Positions 31,731 to 44,000 of a stretch of 64,000 bases of DNA are shown here, one piece after another. The notes beneath the pieces are model-generated. The model was not told the DNA's origin. It ran no database searches and saw only the letters and a program-made list of their open reading frames with translations. The DNA is from Sarcocystis neurona (lineage: Eukaryota > Apicomplexa > Conoidasida > Eucoccidiorida > Sarcocystidae): NCBI GenBank assembly GCA_000727475.1, contig KL647290.1:2903534-2967533 (forward strand), given 5' to 3'. The position numbers and the translations under genes are program-made. How positions within the stretch are numbered: the first letter of the stretch is position 1; every line of letters begins with the position of its first letter.

Positions 31731-34700
31731 CTGAAGCCGCAGAGCCACACCAAGCGAGAAAGCAGGAACGGGAAGCAGCAAACGCTTATATGTAGGCGCA
31801 GGTGTGCGCGTCTTTCGTGTCTTGACTATTAAGCTCTCTTGAGAATTCTGTTCCTGACTGCGCCGAGTACACCCTCTGCGAGCTACTACACCTGTGTACC
31901 TTTCACATACCTATATATATATATCGCCCCCCGTGAATACGCAGCCGTACACTGGTACACTTCGCGCGAGTGCACCAATCTGGGGGCTAAACTGGCGCAT
32001 ATTTGGGGACACATGTATATACACGATCAACAAATACATTGATGTTGCTGTTAGACGACGTCTACACCGCTACGATATCGGCGGGGTGCAGCAACTGCCT
32101 TGACTTTCCACTAATTCGTCGGGCATCGGGTCTAGTCATCTGTCAGGCAGAGTAACGCAAAGCTGAATTTTCAGTGTGTGCAAAACGAACGACCAGTTTT
32201 TCTCGAACGTCATCCTCTTACTTGGGCGGTGAGAAGCACCAGAACAATCCAAGTTAGCCGAAACTCCTGTGCTGAAACCGGAGAGCAACCACCACGCATC
32301 AGAGTAAGCACATGCATGGAACTGCATAACAAATTTAGACCTACCCCGATATCAAATGCATACAGAGAAATAACGCGTGAAGGACTAATAATATACCGTA
32401 GGCACTGGACACACACGGATGTACATGTATTGAGTTTGCTGTGCATGTACAGACAACTTCTGTGTGCAAGTAAGAGTTTGTCAATCCACAAGTATACACA
32501 TCTACAGAGAGAGGTTTGTCGCTACAGAAACAGTAACGCACGTATCAGCAGAGAAGCGCCTACGTGCGCAAGAAGTGTTATTCTCCCCCAGTATACGTCT
32601 AAAACAGCACATACGACGCACGTAAAGACTACTGACTTTCAACACATACATACATGCACGTACATATATATATATATATATATATATACATACACGTATT
32701 CAAGCATATATACAAGTAGGTGCATTTTGGAGGTAATTCACAATTATATATATATATATTGTGTATGTATGTATGTATATATATGTAAATAAATATATAT
32801 CCGTGCATACACACGGATGCGGCGTATGCACAGTTGTGGGGAGGTGTCTATATGTGATGATGTATGAGGATCTGTACCCGTGTTGCATTACATGTCTTTG
32901 TGTTCACGCAGAACAGCTCCTGAGGTGGAGCAACTTCAACTCCTACGTCTACCGTTAATTGAAGAACCGTTTTCCACCTTTTCTTGAGTTTGAATAATGA
33001 CTTTCGAAGCCAAGAAGGGACTTGAACGGAGCAAGCAATATGGCGCACGTATGAAAAAGAAGTGCGCTCTGTTGTATGGAGGGGAAGCACTACAGCAGAC
33101 CGCATGAGCACAAGAAGACGGCACTCTCTGACGTACTTTTAATGTACTAAAACGCCTGCGCGTATCAGTGCGCCTCTGCGTGTACGTACGTCACAGCACG
33201 TGCTCGTAGTCACACACGTACCTATATATACGTATTCAAGTATGTATGCCTTTATGTGTGTGTGATTGTGCTATCCATAATTATTTACGTACGCGGATAT
33301 ACACGTATGTAAGATTGAATGTACGCATGTACGTATTTGTGTGTTTGTGTATGGCCGTCTGTGTGTGTGTGTGTGTATGTAAGTTGTTTGTGTCTATATG
33401 CGTGTGGCAAGCTCAAAGCCTACTGCAGTATTTCTGTCAAAGAGATGCATACACCTCTCTTGCAGGAGAACAGATGCTTGACTGTCTCCCCTTAAGTGAG
33501 GAAGACGTGTGGTCATACGTCTGTGACGTCAAAAGCGTGGGGTAGCTTTATCTCGTTGCTGCGCATTCTTGAGAAGATAGCCTGTGTCCCGAGTCTACTG
33601 CTTCCGGCACGAGGAGGCTTTCTATGCAAAGGAAGAAGACTGTAGTATCTCGCTCTCCCCTACACCTCTTCTAGGAAGTAGGAGAGTCTCGCAGGCTGTA
33701 CAACTGTAAAACGACAGCTCACTCCTGAGCAGGACGAGGAGAAAAGTCTCTTGAGTGCTTCTAGAAAAAAGACGCACCGCGAGAGCGTTCTCTACGGACG
33801 ACGTTCAGCAGCTCGAGCATGTAGCTGTACCGTGTGTTGAGGAGGTCGACGCGATCCTGCAGTTCCAGGTGGTCATGCACCTGCCGTTACACAGACAAAA
33901 ACGAACTCGCGAAAAGAAGGCTGATTTTCTGCAGGAAGAGAAACAGCCTTACACTACTCCTACCCTTCAGCAATCCAACCGCACATTCGCGTACGTGTGT
34001 GTATACGTATGACGTCGGGGCAGGTGGATATCAGCACCCTGTGTACATGCGTGTGCGTACACACAAAGAAATCTGTAAAAATATACGTGAAGTAACAATT
34101 CTGCACACACCTTGTTTTGTCCACACATCCTGCCACGCAACCCTCTATATATACAAGTGTGACTTTGTAGGCCTGCTTCAGAGTCTGCCTGCGCGAGCGT
34201 GCGTGTCTGTGTGGCGTTCTGAGTAGGTGCGTAGAAAAAGTCGTCTTGACAGCAGAGGAAGGTAAACCGCAGCGCGCTGCAACTCAAGACGAAATATTAC
34301 GAAGTTGTGTGAGACACGCTAGTACTACTACTACGCAGTCAGCGTCTCTCACAACGCAAGCTCGCCTGATTGCAGCAAAGTCAGTCCACTTCCTTGCAAC
34401 GACTGCGGCACCTCCGAACTTTCTCTGTAGAAACATCACGAGTGAAGAGCAGGCTGCTTCTCTGACTCACAGACACGCGTGCACGGAGAAGCAACGGGTC
34501 CATGCGGAACGACCACCGCAGCAGCAAACAAATCTGAATTTTCTGCTACAACTCAGCGTCCTCCCCTTCCGTCTCCACTTGTTGTTGACTGCTCGCAGTG
34601 TGCCACGTACCGCCCGCCGTCCAACTCCAGCTCGCCACACGCGCAGCAGTCGAACAGAAGACCCCCACATGCAACGCGCTCACTTACCCAAGGCGGTGAA

Positions 34701-37700
34701 CACCCGGGCCGCTGTCACGCCGAGGGCGGGGGATTGGCTATCGCATGCAGAATGCACCACCCACGCCTGACGCATTGTCAAAACACACCCAACAGCTTCT
34801 TCTCTCAAAATTGAGGACTGTCCAACACATGCTTCACTTCTTCCTCCTCCCGCAACGCAGCACGTGTTCGTCTAACAGCTGACCGCACAGGCAGCAGCCA
34901 ACTTTTCCTTCAAACGTAAACTTCCCACCGCCTGCCCGACACGCGCCTCCTGACTCCGTATAGACGAGCAACAAAAACGAAAGAATAAAGATGACAGGCG
35001 TTCACGAGAAGGCGAGAGTATTTTCAAAGTCCTTCCCTCTTCTCTGCGGCACGCACAGACTACGTGTGTGCGGCGACGAGTTCTTTTTTTCTCCAGCCAT
35101 TGACTTCTTCGTTCTCTTCTCCTTCTTCAACACGTCATGGACTACCACCTCATGCGAAACACGTCCGCCACCCTTTCATGAAGACAATAGTCGCCAGTTA
35201 AAGAGCGAGGAAGAAGGTGTACGTACGCGTGCATAGATATACACGTACGTACGCAGATGGACACGCTCGAGAGGGATAACCACGACTGCCGTATATGAGA
35301 TTGTGGAATACGCGGTCACTGTTACCTCTCCGAGAGGTATTTTAAACCCAATTTCAGTTGGTAATGGCATGCATATATCTATATATATACATATACATAT
35401 GGATACATAGATGTATGCACTAACACTGGTATGCATATATATATATATATATGTTTACTAGTATATGTGCCAGTACTGGTATGCATATATACATATACAT
35501 ATATATATATATATATATATGTACTAGGTCGATGCGTGTATACATAATGTTCTTAGGGTCCCGCGGATCTGCTACGTTCTTCTCTTACGCGCTGCCAGAA
35601 GGGCTGCCAAGTGTCGTCATCCCAGAAAACTTCCGGCACGTCGAGGAAGTCTGCAGACAGCAGACCAACCACAGCTACAGGCTCGTCTGTTCTTCTTCAT
35701 TGCACTCCTTGTGTGCGCGTCGAGCGAGACGCCCAAAGGGATGTACGTACATGTGTGTACACACATATATATACACATATGCGTATATATGTCTAAACTT
35801 ACTGGTGAGTATCCACACGTGGACGTGTGCACAAAGGGAGACAAATATGCCTCGTGAAAAGGAGGTTGAGGCTATACGTATATACATATATACGTAGTGG
35901 TGAGTACATGCAGATAGAGAGAGGTGTAGACACACTGGGAGAGAAGATGGCAGAGACAGCCACGAGGTGTTCCACTGCATTCAAAATATACGTGGGTATG
36001 CAGATGGGCCACAGAAGACGACAGGAACAAACACACAGAGAGGACAGCTACGAAAGTATTGCACACAAGTACCCCACATACAACTTTATATATATATATA
36101 TATGGTATCCGTATCGTTTATATTTGTCAAAGCAGTACCAAGACAGATCCACCAAAATAACGAGTCTTGAGGAAGGCAGCATCGCTAAATTCTAGCCGCT
36201 GCTACAGTTGACCCTTTTGTCTTGTATCATATATATACATACATGTATATATAGGATGTAGAGATAGGCGGATACACAGACAGATAGATAGAGATATACA
36301 AATATATATATATATATATGTGTAGGTTGGTATACATATGTATATATACACGCATGCAGAAGTGTTACACCTACATACGTCTCCTTTCGTCAGCATGCTA
36401 GCGCGATGAAAATGTATCCACGTCTTCCTGTGACGTAACAATCCACGTAAAAATTTCCCTTCTTCATTTCTCTCGGACCCCCTCTTTTTCGCTCCTTTTC
36501 GAAGCTCTTGTTCTCTCCTCTCACTCCCCAGTACTGCACGTTTGTGTATTTGTATGTGCCTGTATACATATATATATACATATATATACGTATACACATA
36601 TAAACGTACTCACGTACCTCCACAGGGTGTGAACGCCTACGTGTAGGACGGACACAAGTGAAGTCACTGGAGAGGGCGCCTTACTATTTTACCTTCATCC
36701 TTGATATCTATACGTATATGGATAAAGCGAAGTAGCAACAGACAGACGCATCTATATAGATAGATATGTATCTGTGCACCACACCGTACTCTTTCTCACT
36801 TCCTCTTTCTTTACGTAGTATATGCATGTGCTCGCGCGTACGTATATACATATATATATACACTAATATAAAGAGTGATACATACATATATACTTACTTG
36901 ACGAAATATATTTATAGAGAGATAAGCACGTATATACTTATGTGCGGATACATATATTTTTACACAAAGGCACACATATACACATATATTGATGTGGCGA
37001 ATTACATATATATACACTTTTATATTAAGGGACACAGACACATACACTTCTGTGACGATGTGATATGTATATATGTGTACGTGTGTGTGTCTGTGTATAC
37101 ACACGTATCTATACACATATATATATATGTGGAGTTTCTTATGATCCTTCTGAAGAATTTTCTTTTCCTTTACTTTGGTCGCGCCTCCCTTTTTCATTCA
37201 TCCCCATTTCACTGATGGAGAGCTGCACTGATGCGAGAAAGCATCCGTGTTGCTTCACTTTTCTTCAGAAGCATGCGTCACTCTCGTCCCACAAAGGAAG
37301 ACCTCGTTACTCGGAAGAAAACAACGTATACTCACACATATATATATGTACGTACGTGCACCTATATTTGTATATATGTACGTACGTACGCTCCGACGTG
37401 CAACTGCAGACTCACGTGTAGGCCTGCATGTACAGATATATACACGTGTATGTGCGTCTGTTCCTGTTTCTCGCTTTCCCTTTTCATATGTAGTTGCGTA
37501 TAGATCCAACCCAGTTTTTCCGCTTGTTGGGAAACGTATTTTGTCTTCTTACCCTGCACGAGGTTCACGTCGATCATTTTGACGGCTAGGTCAGCAAACA
37601 GCTTCCCGTAGCCATCTGCAGCAGCAGTCGAGTAGCAGTAGCTGCTGAGCGACTGCTCGCTTGCAAGACGGCGCGTCAGGCTGCCGCAGCCTACGCGACA

Positions 37701-39104
37701 CATTCTCTCCGGAATCTCCCGGACTTGGGCAATCGTTGAATTGACCAGCGCCTCTGTGTCAGGTTCAGGAAAAGTCGGAAATTTACACACGCACATATGT
37801 TTGACTATCCGTGCATCTATCTACACGGGTGTGTACGAGCACGCGTAAAAACAGAGAGAACCGTATCCATACATACACATAAACATATATATATATATAT
37901 ATAGGTATGAACACACGTGTAAACAGATAGACAAGAAGGAAGAGAAGTCGAGAAAAGAGACAAAGAGGGAGAGGGCAGAGAAGAAGGGATAATATATATG
38001 TACTGTAGTACATATATATATATATATATTGATGCGTACATGTATATAGTAGGTATGCACATATAAATACACATGTACGCATATACATAATAGATGCACA
38101 CATATAAATATATATATGTATAATAGACATACATATATGTATGTCTAGAGTTCAAGTGAAGGAGAGAAACGAAGAAAGGCAGGCGCAGGGGGGCAAGTCC
38201 TGTGTGAAACGTTTTCAGTAGGGAAGAGAGATACGCACACATTCAAAAGAGAGGAAAATATGTCCTCACCCACATGCAGACTACTGGCTGCCGACTGACG
38301 CGCTCCCATGAACCGCTGTGTGTAATATCCGTATATGAACTGGAACACCTATACGCATACGATATACACATATGTTCATATACATGCATAAGAATTTTAG
38401 CAACTATACCCATACGATAGGTGCGTATAGAGACAACGACAAAAGCGCGGTGACGCGAAGGACGCTTGCTGTCTGTAGGGAAATGAAGAGCAGCAGCGGA
38501 AAGACACACACGCGCATACAAATATATATGTATATATGTGCATATAGCAGTCCGACTAAGAAAGGAAGATCTACTGCAGAGGAAAACGAAGTAACACAAA
38601 TTCCAACAAGGCCTTCACACAGACGTAATGCAGAGGGTGCAGTCGTAGCTGCCTACATTGATCAACAGACGCCGGGGGATGTGCAGAGCTGTGTGCGTAA
38701 AACCGGGAGATTCGTTAGCGCCTGCCAAAGCGAATGTACCAACTGCCCTACTTCGCCATTCACACAGACGCATGCAACAGAAATTTACACGTAAAGACAT
38801 ACAAACATATACATATATATAGGTAAACACACACGTCGGTAATCTACATATATACGTACACACACACTTACAGAAGAAACACATACGTGGACAGACGTAC
38901 GTACACCTATGCATCGAGACACGTGTATACGTGTACATACACATGAGTAATCTATACATACATATATATCCTTAGAGAAGAACTATGTCCCTAGATGCGT
39001 ACGCACGCGCACGTACCTATCTATCCATCTATATATATATATATATATACTTGTACACGTACATGAGTTGTATAGATATATGTGTGTATATAGACATAGT
39101 AAAT

Positions 39105-39143
<39 letters not shown>

Positions 39144-40469
39144 AAGTACACACGTAGAGACGGACACGCAACTTGAGACAGGAAATAATCGGATGCGCAG
39201 GACGTCTGTGTAGCTCCGTAACTTCTTCTACCGACAAGTAGATACATAGACATGGTGCCACGTGAGTACAGAGGATCCGCGCTATATATACATATATGTA
39301 TATATATATTGATGTATACATACGTATGCATATGTATGCGTATATAGAAAGATGTAGAGAGAGAGACACGTACATACAGGGATACAGCAGAAGAAGCACC
39401 ATTTTCTCTAAGTCGCCGCCTGCTGTCTGTATCAGAGGAAAAGTCTGTGTCACCAAGTGAGACGATATGCAGTCTCGTTCTCGGGCCGCCGCATCACCAG
39501 TTGAAGAAGAAGAAGAAGAAAGAAGACAGACCGTAGACATCCAGGCGAATCGACTGAGCCAAGGCGTACGAGACCGCAAGTTTCTCCTCTGCTGAGTGAG
39601 TCTGCCACACGGGAAGCAAAAGCAGCAGCAGCAAGAGCGAGAGTAGCGCAGGAAGAGCGGCACAGGACGAGCAGCACCAGCCATGACACAGCAGCTGCAA
39701 CAACTGTATCGGCAACAACAGCAGCAGCAGCAGCAACAGCAGCGGCAACCGCCACCCCAATACCAGCAACTGCAATAACAGCAACAGCGGCAACAGCAGC
39801 GGCAACCGCCACTCCAATACCAGCAACTGCAACAACAGCAACAGCGGCAACAGCGGCAACAGCAGCAGCATTCACACAGCAGCAGCGATCACAGCAACAA
39901 CACCAGCAACCACAGGCACCACAACGGCAGCAGCAATAATNNNNNNNNNNNNNNNNNNNNNNNNNNNNNNNNNNNNNNNNNNNNNNNNNNNNNNNNNNNN
40001 NNNNNNNNNNNNNNNNNNNNNNNNNNNNNNNNNNNNNNNNNNNNNNNNNNNNNNNNNNNNNNNNNNNNNNNNNNNNNNNNNNNNNNNNNNNNNNNNNNNN
40101 NNNNNNNNNNNNNNNNNNNNNNNNNNNNNNNNNNNNNNNNNNNNNNNNNNNNNNNNNNNNNNNNNNNNNNNNNNNNNNNNNNNNNNNNNNNNNNNNNNNN
40201 NNNNNNNNNNNNNNNNNNNNNNNNNNNNNNNNNNNNNNNNNNNNNNNNNNNNNNNNNNNNNNNNNNNNNNNNNNNNNNNNNNNNNNNNNNNNNNNNNNNN
40301 NNNNNNNNNNNNNNNNNNNNNNNNNNNNNNNNNNNNNNNNNNNNNNNNNNNNNNNNNNNNNNNNNNNNNNNNNNNNNNNNNNNNNNNNNNNNNNNNNNNN
40401 NNNNNNNNNNNNNNNNNNNNNNNNNNNNNNNNNNNNNNNNNNNNNNNNNNNNNNNNNNNNNNGCAGCAA

Positions 40470-40516
<47 letters not shown>

Positions 40517-40991
40517 ACAGCAGCAGCATCAGCAACGGAAGCAGTACATGAAGCAGCCCATGAACGTAAGGAGAAGTGAGCGACAATGACGCAGTGCGTG
40601 CAGTGTTGTAAGTCAAAGCACTGCCGCGGTGCAGTTCTTGAGAGGGCTGTGCCTCTGCAGAGGAGGCTAGACAAAGCAAGACACTGGCGAGAGAGACAGA
40701 GACGTGCAGAGATAGAGAGAAGGGGGGAAAGATAAAGAAAGCAGTAAGAATGGAAGCACTCGTACACACGCACAAGTCTGACTCCCCCATGAAGAAGAAA
40801 GAGGTCGATAAGACACACAGGCATGCGCATCAAGTTACATACACAAGCAAGAAGAGAGGCGGACACACTCACGTATCAAATATAGACATGCTAACGTATG
40901 AAGGGAAATCGGGAGCAGGAGAATCGACATCAGTGTATATATATATGGGAGTACATACGTATGTAGACACACACGCATAGACAGACGAGTG

Positions 40992-41026
<35 letters not shown>

Positions 41027-44000
41027 CACGTAGCCAGACACGGACTGAGATATACTTGTATGTACATGTACAAAGCAACTGAGAGCCTCCTCACACAGAA
41101 GAAGGAGAGAAACGGCGTTCCACAGACGTTTCCAGAGGGCAGGACATCGCAGAAGCAGAAAAGAGGCTGCTTAAAGTGAGGAGGACGCAGCAAACGTAAA
41201 CAGCAGCAACACCTCGCTGTTCCTGTTCCAGCTGCTTTCCACGTTGAACTACACTGCAGCAGAAGGACTGGGCGGCGGCGGAAAAGAAAAGGAAAACGTC
41301 TGCGCCATTTCACCCGGTCGACACCGCGCGCAGGCCCTGCGCACTACACATGCTCCAGCTACTAGCTCTTTCCTGTGCGCTGCAGCGCTTACACACTACA
41401 AATATGTGTGGATATACCCACACACATGTGCACACATATACACAGGCGTGTATATATATATATACACTTATAATTCGTATGTATACATATGTGTACATAT
41501 ATATATATATATGTATAGGGAGAAAAAGAGAGACACGGCGAGAGAGACAGAGGGACGCAGACACACACACAGGGACACGTACACAGGGACACACGTACAC
41601 ACAGCGGACGAGATACGGAGAGACGGAGACGGATGGAGAGGGGCAGACAGACAAGCTACGGGAGCGACAGACTTGTAGCCCACTGCACGCCCGTCGCTCA
41701 CACATACGCACACGTCTTCAATATATATGCATGCGCGTGATGGTGCTTCTATGCCGCACCCTTCCACGCCTATGCAAGCCAGCAGTCCTCTTCGCTGTCT
41801 GTGGAAACCCGACGACGTTTCAGTACGCCTCGACGAAAATACGGCAGCAACGAAACGTCTCGAGGTGTACGTACACTTCACGGCGCTTGAGGGATGTACG
41901 TGTGTAAACACACGCACGCGTACACAGAACACAAGTGTGTACGTATGTCACACCGGTCGATACACAGTGGAAAATCCATCGATACAGATGTACGCGGGCG
42001 GCAAAAATGTCGATCTGGCACAGAGTGTTACACGAGTATTATCTGTACATATATATATATATATGGGGAGAGAAAGAGAGAGAGAAAGGCAAAGATAGAG
42101 AAAGGCGTATGCACAGATGTATATATATGTGTATATGTATGTATGTATATATGTGTGTCTACGCAGATGTCTATTTACGTATATATGCCGAAACTTCACT
42201 CTTTTCATGCGTGGCAACATATGTTGAATGCACGCACACGTGGAAGCAGGAGAGGACGCGTCTCCACACATCTGCAAAAACAGGAGCAGGCGAACGTAGC
42301 TGTTTCTTGTTCCCGGTATTGAGAGGAGGCGGGAGAGGTCCTGGTCCGAGGTTCCCGCAGCAGCAGCAGCTGTCCTGCGCTGCGTACTCTCACGCCGCTT
42401 TTCGCCTCCTGTCCTGCTGACGGGTCGCCTTCTCTACTTTCACTGTCTGCGGCTAGCCTGGAGACTGCAGTGTACGTACACCACACCGCTTTTCGGCACA
42501 CAGCTGCCGGAGCGACGAGAAAAGAAGGGGACGAGCAGCAACGCGAGCGCAACAAGGCAAGGGTAGAACCGGAAGACGAAGACGAAGAAGAAGAAGAAGG
42601 GGAAGGGGAGGAGAGGAACACGGCCGGGCAAAAGAGAGTAAGAAGGGGAGAGTAGAGCAGAAGAGGGGGAAGAAGCAGAATCGGAAGCAAAAGGAGAGGA
42701 CGCAGGATGAAAAGGGCCAGTGGCTTGCCTTCAAGTAGAGGCGGTTCTGCTTGACGCGAGCAGGAGGAACTTTGCCGTGCGGAAAGCGGCGGTACAAGGC
42801 GTCGATGTAGCAGTAGAACATCACGTCCTCTTGGCTTTTATCTGCGCGCACCAGCCCCGCTGCAGCAGCACCACGGCAGCCACACACAGCGGCAGACACG
42901 CGTCCTCCTGCACGCCCCTGGGTATCCGTTCCTTCGGTATATAAAAACGTAGACGTGTGTGTATCGTATACACTTACGACGACAACACAAATAGTCCAAA
43001 TTCCACAGAAGAAAAGCATACAGCCATATTTACATATATGTGTATATGTGTATATATATACGTACGTGGCCATATTGAAATTCGTCCGCACGTTTATATA
43101 CATATATATCTGAATATACTTACAGGCAGACGTAGTACAGTGAAAATCTTACACACAGGCGTATGTATGTACGTACGTGTGTATAGAACCATACGTATGG
43201 GTGGATATATGTATTAACTTGGGAGCGTTAGGTGGGCCACTTCTGCTAAAGAAGTACGGACAGACACACACTCTCTTTTCTAGTGCCGACAGCCACAGAG
43301 GACCAGGCAATTTGCTGCGGACTTGCAGAGGTATTGAGAAGCCAGAGAAGGCTGCAGAGCCACTCGCGCTTGAGTTCAGTTGCTTCTGCCTGCGACTCTC
43401 CCCACACGACGACGGCGCCATTGGCGAAGATGAAGCAGCAGCTGGGTCTGTCTGTCGCCTGCACCTGGTCTGCTGCTGCACCCGCAGCTGCAGCGACAAA
43501 CGAAGAAGCGGAAAAAGAGAAACACGAAGCATCAGCCGCAGCAGCAGTTCCTTCGCCTTCGCTGACGGACTGCAGGCAACCTTCTCCACTCGAAACTGCT
43601 CTGTTTTGTTCTCTTGACTCGTAGCCTTGCTGCTGCTGCCTCTGTGCGACGGTTGCCGCTGCGGCTGCTGCAGCCGTCCTCTCGGATGCTGCAGCTGCTT
43701 CTGCAGCAGCGCCCGCTGCCTGAGGCGCTCGTGCCGCTGCTGCCTCCTCTCCCACGTCTCTGCTCCGTCTCTCTCCTCCCGTCCGACACCTCGTTCGAAG
43801 AGCTGCTGGTTTCCCTGCTGCTGCTGCTCCTCCTCCTCCTGCTTCTGTTGCTGCTGCTGCGTCTTCTGCTGCTTTGCCTGCTTCTCTACGAGGGGCTGCA
43901 GAAGAGCCCGCTGCTGCAGCAGCACGGCCGGGCGGCAAGAGAGCGAACGTCAAGCTCTGGGCCGCGTCTCTACGGTTGCGTTGCAGGTGCTGCCCCTCTC

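Noticed and set aside
34246..34814. Plus-strand 174-codon frame
   Set aside because: It has no ATG start (TTG only) and no splice signals, and it lies in an intron of the minus-strand RMND1-family gene.
35548..35740. Plus-strand frame reading SATFFSYALPEGLPSVVIPE
   Set aside because: It looked coding at first, but it is the complement of the phase-verified DFLDVPEVFW exon of the RMND1-family gene.
38270..38352. Minus-strand block FQFIYGYYTQRFMGARQSAA between acceptor and donor-like sites
   Set aside because: It lies between two exons of the RMND1-family gene that already join in phase and leave no gap in the family pattern. Inserting it in the required phase meets a stop.
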